The notes beneath the pieces were generated by a model, which was not told where the DNA came from, made no database searches, and saw only the letters and a list, made by a program, of their open reading frames with translations. 57,552 nucleotides of DNA from Bacteroidaceae bacterium. GTDB taxonomy: Bacteria > Bacteroidota > Bacteroidia > Bacteroidales > Bacteroidaceae. The stretch lies in the NCBI GenBank assembly GCA_017471185.1, contig JAFUVZ010000080.1, positions 1 to 57,552 of the forward strand, written 5' to 3'. Both the position numbers and the translations under genes were made by a program. Of this stretch, positions 24,232 to 33,492 are shown piece by piece; within the stretch, counting starts at the first letter, position 1; every line of letters starts with the position of its first letter.

Positions 24232-25230
24232 TCAATCTATAGTGACCAGCTGATATTTCTTGGTACCCAAACCGATTTTCTCCGCGTGATCAATTGTATG
24301 TGTGCCATGCTGGCGGTTGATACGTTCCTGTAATGGCTTGGCATCATCACCCTCAGAAGAAGCATGATTGAATACCATATCCACACAAGCCTGGTCAAGA
24401 GCCACAGGATCAAGGCTTGCCATAATGCCCATATCCTTCAGATATACAGGTTCAGGTGTAGCCACACAGTCACAATCAACCGTCATGTTATTCAGTACAC
24501 TAATATAAAGAATCTTGTCGCCAAAGTAGTCAGCCACACCTTGTGCAGCAGCAGCCATTGACTCCAAGAAGCCGTCCTGGTCTTCCACATGATCCCACAA
24601 GCCTTCCACAACTTCCTGATAACCTGCAGTATGTATATTTGCCTTACCATTAGCAGAAGCTACTCCGATACTCTGGTTCTTCAGCACACCTCCAAGACCA
24701 CCCATAGGATGCCCTTTGAAGTGAGCCAGGTTAATCATAAAGTCATAGTTTTTCAAATGACTTCCTACGATATCATACTTAATATGTGAAGTATCTTTTA
24801 CAGGAATCTTAAACTCTCCCTCAGCGTCCATGATGTCCACTTTGGCGATATCGAGGAAACCATGCTCTTTGATAACTTTCATGTGTTCCTCAACCGTTGT
24901 ACGTTTTCCTTCGTAAGCCGTGTTACACTCTACAATGGTGCCATGCACTTCATCAATCAAGTTCTTGATGAGTGAAGGTTGCAGATAGTTAGGATTACCA
25001 GCCTCTCCTGTAGAGATCTTAACAGCCACATTGCCAGTAGCCGTACGGCCTAAAGCCTTGTAGATCTTCACCAAAGATTCTGGAGAAATGTCTTTTGTGA
25101 AATACACCGTAGCCTGTCCTGCCTGAGGAGCAGCTGGTTCCTCAGCCTTCTGTTCATTAGCAGCCTTATTGCCGCCACCACATGCTGCACAGCACAATGC
25201 CAATGCAGCCAAAGAAATCATTTTCATCAT
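24232..25230 (-). CDS. DUF362 domain lipoprotein
   Basis: A 332-residue protein with the lipobox LCCAAC near residue 17 and an Ala/Glu/Gln-rich linker. The DUF362 body includes AHFKGHPMGGLGG and NMTVDCDCV, aligning throughout with the protein at 12979-13980. It is the extracytoplasmic counterpart of that protein. No ferredoxin domain is fused. It is the third gene of an operon behind the acetyltransferase and rhodanese genes, 28 bp after the latter. DUF362 proteins often accompany iron-sulfur or redox proteins; the reaction is unknown. Confidence 0.85.
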   Translation of the reverse strand: MMKMISLAALALCCAACGGGNKAANEQKAEEPAAPQAGQATVYFTKDISPESLVKIYKALGRTATGNVAVKISTGEAGNPNYLQPSLIKNLIDEVHGTIVECNTAYEGKRTTVEEHMKVIKEHGFLDIAKVDIMDAEGEFKIPVKDTSHIKYDIVGSHLKNYDFMINLAHFKGHPMGGLGGVLKNQSIGVASANGKANIHTAGYQEVVEGLWDHVEDQDGFLESMAAAAQGVADYFGDKILYISVLNNMTVDCDCVATPEPVYLKDMGIMASLDPVALDQACVDMVFNHASSEGDDAKPLQERINRQHGTHTIDHAEKIGLGTKKYQLVTID

Positions 25231-25258
25231 ATAGTTTTATTGTTTAAAAATTTATAAT

Positions 25259-25663
25259 TCATTTCATTTGTCTGGATTTCCACTGATTATACTCGTTGAA
25301 TAGAGGTGCTCCTGCAATATAATACAGAATCTGAATATCAGGACGTTTGTTCTTTAATGTCTCGTATGCTCTCGGAGCCACCTGCCCCAAGCCACAATTA
25401 ATCAAGACTGGTCTCCCCTCTGGAACCTCTCTATATCGTTTTGACATCTCTGTCCAAGGAATGCGGATAGATCCTTTAAAGTAGTTCGAATTGCCAATAT
25501 ATTGAGGTTCACGCACATCCAGAATCACTAAATTATCTGTCGTCTTCATCAGTTCTAAGGCATCTTCAGGTGATATTGGTCCCTGGTGCTTATCTTGTGC
25601 GAAAGCAAAAATACAACATAAAGCCAATGCTAAAGTAGTAACCGTTTTCTGAAACATATTCAT
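25259..25663 (-). CDS. Secreted rhodanese-domain protein
   Basis: A 134-residue single-domain rhodanese with signal peptide MNMFQKTVTTLALALCCIFA ending in FAQ. LVILDVREP is the rhodanese entry motif and INCGLGQ holds the active-site Cys90. Such proteins carry sulfane sulfur; several secreted ones act in thiol or cyanide handling. It lies between the acetyltransferase gene (11 bp gap) and the DUF362 lipoprotein gene. The substrate is unknown. Confidence 0.85.
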   Translation of the reverse strand: MNMFQKTVTTLALALCCIFAFAQDKHQGPISPEDALELMKTTDNLVILDVREPQYIGNSNYFKGSIRIPWTEMSKRYREVPEGRPVLINCGLGQVAPRAYETLKNKRPDIQILYYIAGAPLFNEYNQWKSRQMK

Positions 25664-25674
25664 TACCGTTTTAA

Positions 25675-26280
25675 TTATACAACATCATTTTCTATCGTTT
25701 TGATAACCTTTGCAGGGACTCCACCAACAACGCTGTTAGCAGGAACATCTTTCGTCACCACAGCACCAGCAGCCACCACCACATTGTCGCCAATGGTCAC
25801 ACCTGGCAGGATGGTTACATTACCTCCTATCCACACGTCATTTCCAATGGTCACAGGCTTGGCGATGCCTATGTGATTACGCCTTTTCATGGGGGAGAGC
25901 GGATGACCTACCGTAGTAATAAGCGTGTTAGGCCCTATCATAACATGGTTCCCTATCCTCACCTCTCGGATGTCAAGTATTGTCAGGTTATAATTCCCAG
26001 TAAAGTCATCACCTATGTGGATATTCTTGCCATTGTCGCAATTGAAAGTCTTAGCTATCCATACAGACTTTCCTTTGCTTCCTAACATCTTGCCCAGATA
26101 TGACTCTTGCGCCTCATAGTCTGTATCATCAATGGCGTTGTATTCCTTACACCACCCGATGGCACGCGTTTTCAGCGCCTCCACATCCTCGTCCCAAAAG
26201 CAGTATTCCAGTCCTGCATCCATCTTCTCCACTTCTGTCAATACCTTTTCCATAAAACCTTGCTCCTCCTTAGAGACCAT
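25675..26280 (-). CDS. Sugar O-acetyltransferase (LacA/Maa-like)
   Basis: A 201-residue left-handed beta-helix acyltransferase. The N-terminal helical part is typical of maltose/galactoside acetyltransferases, the catalytic His126 lies in TVGHPLSP, and the hexapeptide repeats continue through IGGNVTILPGVTIGDN to VVGGVPAKVI. It transfers acetyl from acetyl-CoA to a sugar hydroxyl. Start taken as ATG 26280, since the longer frame uses TTG within the -7 box TAACTTTG (26312-26305). First gene of the operon with rhodanese and DUF362, and divergent from an AraC gene. Confidence 0.88.
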   Translation of the reverse strand: MVSKEEQGFMEKVLTEVEKMDAGLEYCFWDEDVEALKTRAIGWCKEYNAIDDTDYEAQESYLGKMLGSKGKSVWIAKTFNCDNGKNIHIGDDFTGNYNLTILDIREVRIGNHVMIGPNTLITTVGHPLSPMKRRNHIGIAKPVTIGNDVWIGGNVTILPGVTIGDNVVVAAGAVVTKDVPANSVVGGVPAKVIKTIENDVV

Positions 26281-26407
26281 AAATAATAACGAATAATCAC
26301 GATGCAAAGTTAAAGATTTAAAATGAAAAAAAACTTTGTTGAAAAGTTAATTTAACTTTGCTAAAAAGGTCAAAAGTCTGAATGAGTTCATTTTTTCATG
26401 CAAACCG

Positions 26408-26438
26408 TTTGTAAGCGACGGATTTATCGCTAACTTTA
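26408..26438 (+). promoter_or_regulatory. Promoter for the AraC gene at 26455
   Basis: TTTG at 26408-26411 and TAACTTTA at 26431-26438 with 19 bp between them, 16 bp ahead of the ATG. Its last -7 base deviates from consensus. Confidence 0.55.
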
Positions 26439-26454
26439 CATCAAAAAAACAGAC

Positions 26455-27294
26455 ATGGATAAAAATGTGGTGATATACAACTTCATGGATACATTCTTTT
26501 GCTGTGAGGTTAAAAACGACAAGTATTGTGAGGAAATGGTAACGGAGCATATGCTGGTGTATCTCTGCTCAGGAGAGATGGATCTGATAGAGCCCAGCGG
26601 CAGGCAGCATCACCTCAGAAAGGGTGACTCGTTTTTCGTCACACGCAACCACAAGATGCGCAAAATCAAGCATCCTGCCAAGAATGGAGAGCCTTTTAAA
26701 GGACTATTTCTCTTCTTAAAAACATCTTTTCTAAAGAAAATGCTTAACGAAGGATGCTACCCTATCAACCGCACCATTCAATACAGGGGAAAGAATTCTT
26801 TCGTTACACTACCACCTCATCCGTTTCTCATTGGTCTGTTCAAATCATTAGAGATGTATTTTGAAGCGCAAAGCTATCCGTCTGAACAGCTAATGGAGAA
26901 CAAGTTGCGTGAGGCTGTCCTCACCATGCTGGAGGTAAAGCCTGAGATAGCTTCACTTATTTTCGATTTCACTGAGCCATGGAAAATTGACTTGGCAGAC
27001 TTTATGGAGAGCAACTTCACTTCTGACCTCAGTATTGAGGAGTTCGCTCACTATACTGGACGTAGCCTCTCTACTTTCAAGAAAGAGTTTCAAGACATTT
27101 TCCATGAGACTCCAGGCAAATGGTTAGTAAAACGCAGACTGACAGAAGCTAAGCGTATGTTAGAAGATAATGAGGGTAAGCCTACAGATATATATCTGTG
27201 CACAGGTTTCAAGAACCTATCGCATTTCTCCTCTGCTTTTAAGAGGGAATTTGGCTACCCTCCCTCATCGGTTCAATGTGATAGATGCTTATAA
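26455..27294 (+). CDS. AraC-family transcriptional regulator
   Basis: A 279-residue regulator: N-terminal cupin-like sensor (LCSGEMDLIEP, KGDSFFVTRNHK) and C-terminal double helix-turn-helix at about 185-275, including LSIEEFAHYTGRSLSTFKKE and CTGFKNLSHFSSAFKREFG. It is divergent from the acetyltransferase-rhodanese-DUF362 operon and its 3' end meets the zinc dehydrogenase gene, so the divergent operon is the likeliest target. Confidence 0.9.
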   Translation: MDKNVVIYNFMDTFFCCEVKNDKYCEEMVTEHMLVYLCSGEMDLIEPSGRQHHLRKGDSFFVTRNHKMRKIKHPAKNGEPFKGLFLFLKTSFLKKMLNEGCYPINRTIQYRGKNSFVTLPPHPFLIGLFKSLEMYFEAQSYPSEQLMENKLREAVLTMLEVKPEIASLIFDFTEPWKIDLADFMESNFTSDLSIEEFAHYTGRSLSTFKKEFQDIFHETPGKWLVKRRLTEAKRMLEDNEGKPTDIYLCTGFKNLSHFSSAFKREFGYPPSSVQCDRCL

Positions 27295-28320
27295 TTCCAA
27301 ATCAATAATCACCTTCATGGTTGCCTCTCGATGGGCATCGATATACTGATAAGCCTCATCGTATTGCTCGAAAGCAAAACGGTTGCTGATGAGCGGCTCG
27401 AGGTTTACCAGTCCCTTGTTGATGAAGTCGATGCTGGTGAGGTAATCCTCATGACGATACATCATGGTACCTATCAGTCTCAGCTCATGTTCACCCAGGT
27501 AGAACATGCTCAACGCTGGATCTTTGGCGAAGACTGCAACCACCACAATGTCACTGCCTTTCTCGATGCACTCCATCAGCGAGCGGATGGAAGACTCCAC
27601 GCCAGCCACCTCGAAACCAACCTGGAAGCCCTCGTCGCCAAACACATCTTTCACAGCTTCTTTCAAAGGGGTCTTCGCAACATTCAGGGTATAAGGGATG
27701 CCACATTCATGCGCCTTGGCCAGACGGAAATCGCTGACATCGGTAATCAGCACTTTCTTGGCTCCACGAGCCATACAGAACTGTGCCACCAGGTTGCCTA
27801 TGGCTCCTGCACCACTCACCACCACGTTCTTACCCTTTACATCTGTGCGTTGGGTAGCATGGGCACCAACAGCTGAGGGCTCTATCATGGCGCCATAATC
27901 CAGGCTCATGCCCTCTGGAAGCACTACCACTCTATCATCATCGACAATAAAGTAGTCTTGTGCCGTTCCATCTGCCTGGAAAGCCTGCACACGAAGGTGT
28001 TCGCAAACATTATACTGTCCTCGCTTGCAAGGGTTGCACTCGCCACACACCAACTGCGGACGGGCCGTAATATGGTCGCCTGGCTTGCATACGGTAACAT
28101 CCTTGCCACAGGCTACCACAACCGCAGAGTACTCATGCCCCTGAACCACAGGATAAAAGGTGGCAGGATGCTGTCCGTGATAGGAATGTATCTCACTGCC
28201 ACAGATGCCTATACGCTTCACATTGATAAGCACTTGATGGTCTTTCAAATCAGTAGCCACAGGAGCCGGAACATCGCGAAACTCAATATGCTTGGGTTCT
28301 ATCAATACTGCTTGTCTCAT
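27289..28320 (-). CDS. Zinc-dependent polyol/alcohol dehydrogenase (MDR)
   Basis: About 343 residues. The catalytic-zinc region reads GICGSEIHSYHG and GHEYS, structural zinc cysteines are in CGECNPCKRGQYNVC, and the NAD-binding loop is VVSGAGAIGNLVAQ. It resembles sorbitol, L-idonate or threonine dehydrogenases of the medium-chain family. I took the ATG at 28320 (MRQAVLIEP); an ATG at 28335 would overlap the symporter stop. It is in an operon with the GPH symporter, suggesting oxidation of an imported polyol or sugar acid. Confidence 0.88.
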   Translation of the reverse strand: MRQAVLIEPKHIEFRDVPAPVATDLKDHQVLINVKRIGICGSEIHSYHGQHPATFYPVVQGHEYSAVVVACGKDVTVCKPGDHITARPQLVCGECNPCKRGQYNVCEHLRVQAFQADGTAQDYFIVDDDRVVVLPEGMSLDYGAMIEPSAVGAHATQRTDVKGKNVVVSGAGAIGNLVAQFCMARGAKKVLITDVSDFRLAKAHECGIPYTLNVAKTPLKEAVKDVFGDEGFQVGFEVAGVESSIRSLMECIEKGSDIVVVAVFAKDPALSMFYLGEHELRLIGTMMYRHEDYLTSIDFINKGLVNLEPLISNRFAFEQYDEAYQYIDAHREATMKVIIDLEL

Positions 28321-28327
28321 ATTGTAT

Positions 28328-29701
28328 TCAGTCATTAAGTTTATTAGCTTTTGATTCTTCCAATTCTGCCACTATCTGGTTGTAAGTCTTCTTGTTCAGT
28401 CGGTAGAACACCAGGCATCCTGCCGTTAAGATCCAAAGCACACCAGGTATGGTAGAGAACGCATGGCGCATCACGCTGATGACAGCCTCATTCTGAATGG
28501 CATTGGCCACATAGCCCGCACTGCCCAAGGCAGCAGCCAACAGCGAAGTACCCAAAGCCATACCTATCTTATTGCCCAACGAAACAAACGCATACTGGAA
28601 ACCGTCGTTTCGGATGCCGGTCTTCCATTCTCCATATTCCACGCAATCGGGAATAATGGCATAAATGGCAGTGTTGAAGCCAGAGAAGAAGAACTGGCTC
28701 AGGGCGGCAAAGATATAGAAAGGCACGGCACTTCCGTTAGGGCTGAAGAAATAGAGCATCATCATGGTGAGGCCTGTCAATGTAGAGAATATGGCAGCTG
28801 TCCATCCCTTGTTCTGAGTCCATTTGAACACCATCGGGAAACAAGCGGCACCAATGATTGACGGTACGATGATGACCAATGAATAGAACGAGAACAGGTT
28901 GGCACTTCCTTCCACATAGGTGAAATAATACAGCATATCGGCATTGCGTCCGTAGAGGATGAAGCCAAACAGCAACTGCCCGAGCAGGGCAAGCAGGTAA
29001 GGCTTGTTTTTCAGCACCGACTGAAGCTGCACTTTCAGAGGCAGCTTCTGACCTGGTGGAATGGTAACCACCTCACGTGTCTTGGAAAAGCAGAATAGAT
29101 GGCAGGCAGCGAAGATGATACCATAGAGAATAGCAACCGTCAGGTAACCGTTCTTGACATCGCCCTCGCCAAAATACTCTATCAAAGGTACGGTAATGAT
29201 GTTGATGACGCCAATGGCAATCATCGCACTGACGGAGCGGCTGGTGTTCAAGGTAGCTCGCTCGTCAATATCCTGTGTCATAGCTCCGCAAAGCGTTCCG
29301 TATGGCAGGTTCACACAGGTATAGCCTGTCACCAGGATGCAGTAAGTGACGGCCATATAGATAATCTTGGCTGTCTGCGACCATTCGGGATGAGCCCAGA
29401 AAGTGAGCATCAGTACCACAGCTGTAAAAGGCGCGCCAAACAACAACCAAGGCCGGAACCTACCCCAACGGGACTTGGTCTTGTCTGACAAGGTCCCTAT
29501 CAGAGGATCGTTCACTGCATCCCAGATACGAGCCACCAACATCAGCGTAGCCACAGCACTCATGCCTATGCCGAACACATCGGTATAGAAAATCATCAGG
29601 AAGTTTCCTACGAACATCCAACTGAAATTGCAGCCTACATCGCCCATGCCGTAGGCGATTTTACTAATAAACGGCACCTTTCCTTTCTTTACTGTATCCA
29701 T
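28328..29701 (-). CDS. GPH-family sugar:cation symporter (MFS)
   Basis: A 457-residue, 12-helix inner-membrane transporter. The start KIAYGMGDVGCNF and the DAVNDPLIGTLSDKTKSRWG block are signatures of glycoside-pentoside-hexuronide symporters. It is first in the operon with the zinc dehydrogenase, with its own promoter, and is divergent from the AraC gene at 29811, which probably regulates it. The cargo may be a pentoside, uronide or polyol. Confidence 0.92.
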   Translation of the reverse strand: MDTVKKGKVPFISKIAYGMGDVGCNFSWMFVGNFLMIFYTDVFGIGMSAVATLMLVARIWDAVNDPLIGTLSDKTKSRWGRFRPWLLFGAPFTAVVLMLTFWAHPEWSQTAKIIYMAVTYCILVTGYTCVNLPYGTLCGAMTQDIDERATLNTSRSVSAMIAIGVINIITVPLIEYFGEGDVKNGYLTVAILYGIIFAACHLFCFSKTREVVTIPPGQKLPLKVQLQSVLKNKPYLLALLGQLLFGFILYGRNADMLYYFTYVEGSANLFSFYSLVIIVPSIIGAACFPMVFKWTQNKGWTAAIFSTLTGLTMMMLYFFSPNGSAVPFYIFAALSQFFFSGFNTAIYAIIPDCVEYGEWKTGIRNDGFQYAFVSLGNKIGMALGTSLLAAALGSAGYVANAIQNEAVISVMRHAFSTIPGVLWILTAGCLVFYRLNKKTYNQIVAELEESKANKLND

Positions 29702-29723
29702 TTCATTTTACAAAAATCACACG

Positions 29724-29754
29724 CAAATTTAAACAACTTGAGAAAAACTTGCAA
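29724..29754 (-). promoter_or_regulatory. Promoter for the symporter-dehydrogenase operon
   Basis: Minus strand: TTG (29754-29752), 20-bp spacer, TAAATTTG (29731-29724), 22 bp before the ATG at 29701. Confidence 0.65.
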
Positions 29755-29810
29755 CTGGAAAGCTACAATTTGCAGAAAAAAGTTTATCTTTACCCACAAA
29801 ATGAATAGGT

Positions 29811-30620
29811 ATGGCTTTTGATCCAGACAATGTAATCATAGAGGATAATCTTGACGGACTCACATCCGGCAGGTATAACGGATATGTCGCCCATGTATAT
29901 TGCTATGAGGGCGAATGCTACTTTGTGTTCAACGATATGGACTTCACCATCAGCAAGGGTAACACGATGATCATCACAATGACACGCTTGACTGCAAACC
30001 TGAGGCCATCTGAAGATTTCAAGGCGAAGGTGATTTACGTGCAACTGCAGTTCCTGGAGGCCAGTTCGCCACGCAACAACTACGGCATCAAGGGTACTTT
30101 AGCGCTCTATCTGAATCCTGTGATGAAACTCACGCCAGAGGAACAGGAACGCTGTAGGGCTGACTTTGAGCTGGTGGAGCGAAGGCTGAACCACCAGAAC
30201 CACCTGTTTCAGGAAGACATGATGATGTGTACCCTACAGGCCTTGTTCCTGGATTACTTCGACTTCCACGCCCGTGTGTATGGCTATGACAGCATCTCCC
30301 TGCAGAACTCCGAAATCATGCAACGCTTCTTCACCTTATTAGAAAGCGGTATATATCGGGAGCATCGGGAAATCAGCTATTATGCTTCAGAACTGTGCAT
30401 CACCTCGAAGTACCTGAGCGAACTATGCAAGAAGATTACCGGCCTCTCTGCCAACTTCTGGATCAACCGTTTTACCATCATCGAGATAAACAAGCTGTTG
30501 AAAAGCAGGGAGATGAGCCTGCCGGAAATTGCCGATGCCTTCAACTTCTCTTCACAGGCTTATTTCTCACGCTATGTGCAAAACTACCTGGGGCAGCTGC
30601 CATCGAACTACAGATTCTAA
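29811..30620 (+). CDS. AraC-family regulator, paralogue 1
   Basis: A 269-residue regulator starting MAFDPDNVIIEDNLDG. The C-terminal AraC domain includes ISYYASELCITSKYLSELCK and FNFSSQAYFSRYVQNYLG. The whole protein aligns with the regulator at 38760-39569 (shared blocks VIIEDNL, YREHR, SANxWINRFT). It sits between the symporter operon on the minus strand and the redox cluster on the plus strand, and could control either. The two paralogues bracket the first half of the redox block. Confidence 0.9.
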   Translation: MAFDPDNVIIEDNLDGLTSGRYNGYVAHVYCYEGECYFVFNDMDFTISKGNTMIITMTRLTANLRPSEDFKAKVIYVQLQFLEASSPRNNYGIKGTLALYLNPVMKLTPEEQERCRADFELVERRLNHQNHLFQEDMMMCTLQALFLDYFDFHARVYGYDSISLQNSEIMQRFFTLLESGIYREHREISYYASELCITSKYLSELCKKITGLSANFWINRFTIIEINKLLKSREMSLPEIADAFNFSSQAYFSRYVQNYLGQLPSNYRF

Positions 30621-30659
30621 GCCTATTACAAGAAAACGATTATTATAAAATTGAATAAT

Positions 30660-31283
30660 ATGAAAGTACTGTTAGTAAACGGAAGCCCGCACAAGCAGGG
30701 CAACACATTCCTCGCACTGAGCGAAGTGGCAAAGACGCTTGAAAAGGAAGGCATTGACACTGAAATTGTTCACATCGGCCTGAAGCCCGTAAGGGGGTGC
30801 ATTGCCTGTGGCAAATGCAAGGAAAACATGGATGGCAAATGTGTGTTTGACGATGATGTATGCAACAGCATCTCCGCCAAGTTTGCGGAAGCTGACGCAT
30901 TCGTATTTGGCTCACCTGTGTATTATGGCCAGCCAAACGGAGCCTTGCTCTCCATCATGCAACGTGCGTTTTTCTCCAACGGAGCAAATGCGCAATACAA
31001 GCCGGCAGCAGCAGTGGCTGTGTGCCGTCGTGGCGGATCTACCGCAGCGTTCCAGACCATCAATATGCTGCTCGAGATGAACAATATGCCGTTGGTTACC
31101 TCACAATACTGGAACATCGTGTTTGGCAGGGAGCAAGGACAGGCGGCTTTAGATACTGAAGGCATGCAGACCATGCGCACGATGGCCCGCAATATGGCGT
31201 GGCTCCTGAAGAAGATACATCAGGACGGCAAGCCTGCATATCCAGAGGCAGAGCCTTGGCAACCGATGCATTTCATCAGGTAA
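30660..31283 (+). CDS. Flavodoxin-fold NAD(P)H-dependent reductase
   Basis: A 207-residue protein of the iron-sulfur-flavoprotein-like NADPH:FMN reductase family. VLLVNGSPHKQGNTF is the FMN phosphate loop, and GCIACGKCKENMDGKC carries the clustered cysteines. GSPVYYGQPNG is the second flavin-binding loop. Cytoplasmic. The true start is the ATG at 30660; a TTG lies nine bases upstream. It is 39 bp after the AraC gene and begins the redox cluster. Confidence 0.88.
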   Translation: MKVLLVNGSPHKQGNTFLALSEVAKTLEKEGIDTEIVHIGLKPVRGCIACGKCKENMDGKCVFDDDVCNSISAKFAEADAFVFGSPVYYGQPNGALLSIMQRAFFSNGANAQYKPAAAVAVCRRGGSTAAFQTINMLLEMNNMPLVTSQYWNIVFGREQGQAALDTEGMQTMRTMARNMAWLLKKIHQDGKPAYPEAEPWQPMHFIR

Positions 31284-31430
31284 GGAGCATTTCATCTCTC
31301 CCAACAGCATTTTGACTGAAATCTGCCCTCGCAGTCGCTTTATCCGTAAATATGGTAGGGAAATCAAGATTCTGTGTTAAAGATATACATGAAAGAAGAT
31401 GTACCAAGATTCCGTAAAATATGAAAAAAA

Positions 31431-31465
31431 CACCGCAGTTTTTGTGATTGCGGTGCTTTGTTTTT
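31431..31465 (+). terminator. Terminator-promoter junction a: CACCGCA stem
   Basis: CACCGCA (31431-31437) pairs with TGCGGTG (31449-31455) around an 11-nt loop, followed by TTTGTTTTT. It terminates the flavodoxin transcript and merges directly into the next promoter. The same stem recurs at 36724 and 45322. Confidence 0.7.
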
Positions 31466-31477
31466 CCTCTATCTTTG
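31447..31477 (+). promoter_or_regulatory. Promoter for the aldo/keto reductase at 31507
   Basis: ATTG at 31447-31450 and TATCTTTG at 31470-31477 with 19 bp between. The -33 box lies inside the right arm of the preceding hairpin. Confidence 0.6.
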
Positions 31478-31506
31478 CAAACAGAAAAACAATAAAAACA
31501 ACAGAT

Positions 31507-32355
31507 ATGCAGACAGTAATATTAAACAATGGCATTGAGATGCCGATTTTAGGGTATGGCGTGTTTCAGGTCAGCCCTGCGGAATGTGAAAGATGCGTAG
31601 CGGATGCTTTGAAGGTGGGCTATCGCCTAATAGACACTGCACAGGCATACCAGAATGAGGAAGGCGTGGGCAACGCAATCGCGAAAAGCGGCATAGACAG
31701 GAAAGAAATTTTTCTGGTTTCTAAAATATGGATGACAAACTATGGATACGAGAAAGCGAAAGCAAGCATAGACGAGAGCTTGCGCAAGTTGAAGACAGAT
31801 TACATCGACTTAATGCTGCTTCACCAGCCTTTCAACGATTATTACGGTGCTTACCGTGCATTGGAAGAGGCATATAAGGCAGGGAAACTGCGTGCCATCG
31901 GTGTATCAAACTTCTATCCTGACCGTCTGATTGACATCGCTCACAATGCAGAGATTGTACCTGCTGTGAACCAGGTGGAAACGCATGTGTTCCAACAGCA
32001 AGTGGAGGCGAAGAAGTATATGGATGAAATGGGTTGCCAGATTATGGCGTGGGGACCGTTGGCTGAGGGCAAGAACGGTTTCTTCACCAATGAGACCTTA
32101 ATTAATATAGGTAAGAAGTATGCCAAGACTGGTCCACAGGTGGCTCTGCGTTACCTCACCCAGCGTGGTGTGGTAGTGATACCGAAGTCAACACATATAG
32201 AGCGCATGGAGCAGAATCTCAACATCTTTGATTTTACCCTGACAGATGAGGACATGACTGAAATTCTGAAATTAGACACAGGCAAACCTGTGGTAATGCC
32301 AAGCCACCACAATCCGGAAATCGTGAAATACTTTATGCAGATGCTGCCGAAATAA
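31507..32355 (+). CDS. Aldo/keto reductase (cytoplasmic)
   Basis: A 282-residue NADPH-dependent reductase of the AKR5-like group (2,5-diketo-gluconate reductase type). The tetrad is visible: Asp and Tyr in DTAQAYQNEEG, Lys in LVSKIW and His in LLHQP; VIPKST is the cofactor-phosphate loop. I chose the ATG at 31507 because the promoter lies at 31447-31477; the longer frame begins upstream of it. It has no signal, unlike the Tat-type paralogues at 36794 and 40634. It is monocistronic, bounded by terminators. Confidence 0.9.
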   Translation: MQTVILNNGIEMPILGYGVFQVSPAECERCVADALKVGYRLIDTAQAYQNEEGVGNAIAKSGIDRKEIFLVSKIWMTNYGYEKAKASIDESLRKLKTDYIDLMLLHQPFNDYYGAYRALEEAYKAGKLRAIGVSNFYPDRLIDIAHNAEIVPAVNQVETHVFQQQVEAKKYMDEMGCQIMAWGPLAEGKNGFFTNETLINIGKKYAKTGPQVALRYLTQRGVVVIPKSTHIERMEQNLNIFDFTLTDEDMTEILKLDTGKPVVMPSHHNPEIVKYFMQMLPK

Positions 32356-32406
32356 AGGAAGGATATTCACACTGTATGTGACATTCTACAGTCAGATTTT
32401 ATTTAA

Positions 32407-32448
32407 AACTTCCGCCAAAAGTGAAAAAAGGGCGGAAGTTTTTCTTTT
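32407..32448 (+). terminator. Terminator-promoter junction b: CTTCCGCC stem
   Basis: AACTTCCGCC (32407-32416) pairs perfectly with GGCGGAAGTT (32431-32440), followed by TTTCTTTT. The last T's are part of the next promoter's TTTTG. The loop shares AAAGTGAAAAA with the hairpin at 39580. Confidence 0.75.
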
Positions 32449-32476
32449 GACAATTCTGAACGATGCAGTACCTTTG
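32445..32476 (+). promoter_or_regulatory. Promoter for the cupin-hydrolase-reductase operon
   Basis: TTTTG at 32445-32449, 19-bp spacer, TACCTTTG at 32469-32476, 22 bp before the ATG at 32499. Confidence 0.75.
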
Positions 32477-32498
32477 CAGAAAGGAAAAAAGAACGTTT

Positions 32499-33467
32499 AT
32501 GAAAAGAAACATTGTTTTAATAGGCATAATAGTGACAGCATCACTTTTGTCGGTAATGGCATATATAATAACGCAAGGAACTTATGCTCCAGTAGCAAAA
32601 GACACTCCCACATCCGGCAGGGTTCTGACGAAAGAGGAACTGTCATTTCCGTTGGGATTTCAGATTCCATCACCATCTTTCACTGGCCAGGCATTCATGA
32701 ACAACCTGATTACGAAAGATGACATTTACAACTTTCCACAGACAAACAACATCACCTTCGCTCCTGGTGCTCATAGCAGCTGGCACAGACACGGAGGCAT
32801 GATTCTGCTTGTGACCGGTGGCGTAGGCATTTATCAGGAAGAGGGGAAAAAGGCACAGATTATCAGAGAAGGTGACGTACTTCAGATTCCAGCAGGCGTA
32901 AGACATTGGCATGGAGCCGTAAAAGACAGCTGGTTTTCTCAAATTGTGATTTATGACAAGGACTGGCAGGGGGAAAATAATCCGAACGAAGACAACTCCT
33001 TGACGGACGAATACTATAATAGGCTGGAATTAGAGGAATACAGCGGACATGTGGCAGATAAGGGCGATTTCATGTTCCCTGTCTTTAAGGATGCGTTCAA
33101 CCTGCCGTCATTCAACGGCCCTATGTATATGGCCAACCTTTACGAAGAAGATAACGTGGCAGGCTCACCCGCCTTACATGAGGTGGGATTCGAAGCAGGC
33201 GTCATCAATCAATGGCACATCCATGAAGGCGGACAGATTTTGATAGCCACCAATGGAATAGGCTATCACCAGATAGAGGGTCAGCCCGTACAGGTGATGC
33301 ATCCTGGCGATGTGGCCTTGTGCCCTCCGGGTGTGAAGCATTGGCATGGAGCAGCTGCAGGAGGGCGTTTCGCTCATCTTGCCGCAAACACAAATCCGGA
33401 GAAGACTGGCCTTCAATGGTTTGATTTCATCAGCAAGGAAGAATATGATACATTACCCAAAGAATAA
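32499..33467 (+). CDS. Membrane-anchored double-cupin protein
   Basis: A 322-residue protein with an N-terminal hydrophobic segment (NIVLIGIIVTASLLSVMAYI) acting as signal or anchor. Two cupin domains follow: SSWHRHGGM with GVRHWHGA in the first, and INQWHIHEGG with GVKHWHGA in the second, giving two metal sites. Double cupins of this type are annotated near mandelonitrile-lyase-like and carboxymuconolactone-decarboxylase-like proteins. The ATG at 32499 follows the promoter. First gene of the operon with an alpha/beta hydrolase and an aldo/keto reductase. Reaction unknown. Confidence 0.85.
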   Translation: MKRNIVLIGIIVTASLLSVMAYIITQGTYAPVAKDTPTSGRVLTKEELSFPLGFQIPSPSFTGQAFMNNLITKDDIYNFPQTNNITFAPGAHSSWHRHGGMILLVTGGVGIYQEEGKKAQIIREGDVLQIPAGVRHWHGAVKDSWFSQIVIYDKDWQGENNPNEDNSLTDEYYNRLELEEYSGHVADKGDFMFPVFKDAFNLPSFNGPMYMANLYEEDNVAGSPALHEVGFEAGVINQWHIHEGGQILIATNGIGYHQIEGQPVQVMHPGDVALCPPGVKHWHGAAAGGRFAHLAANTNPEKTGLQWFDFISKEEYDTLPKE

Positions 33468-33492
33468 ATAATAACTAAAAACATTTATCATT

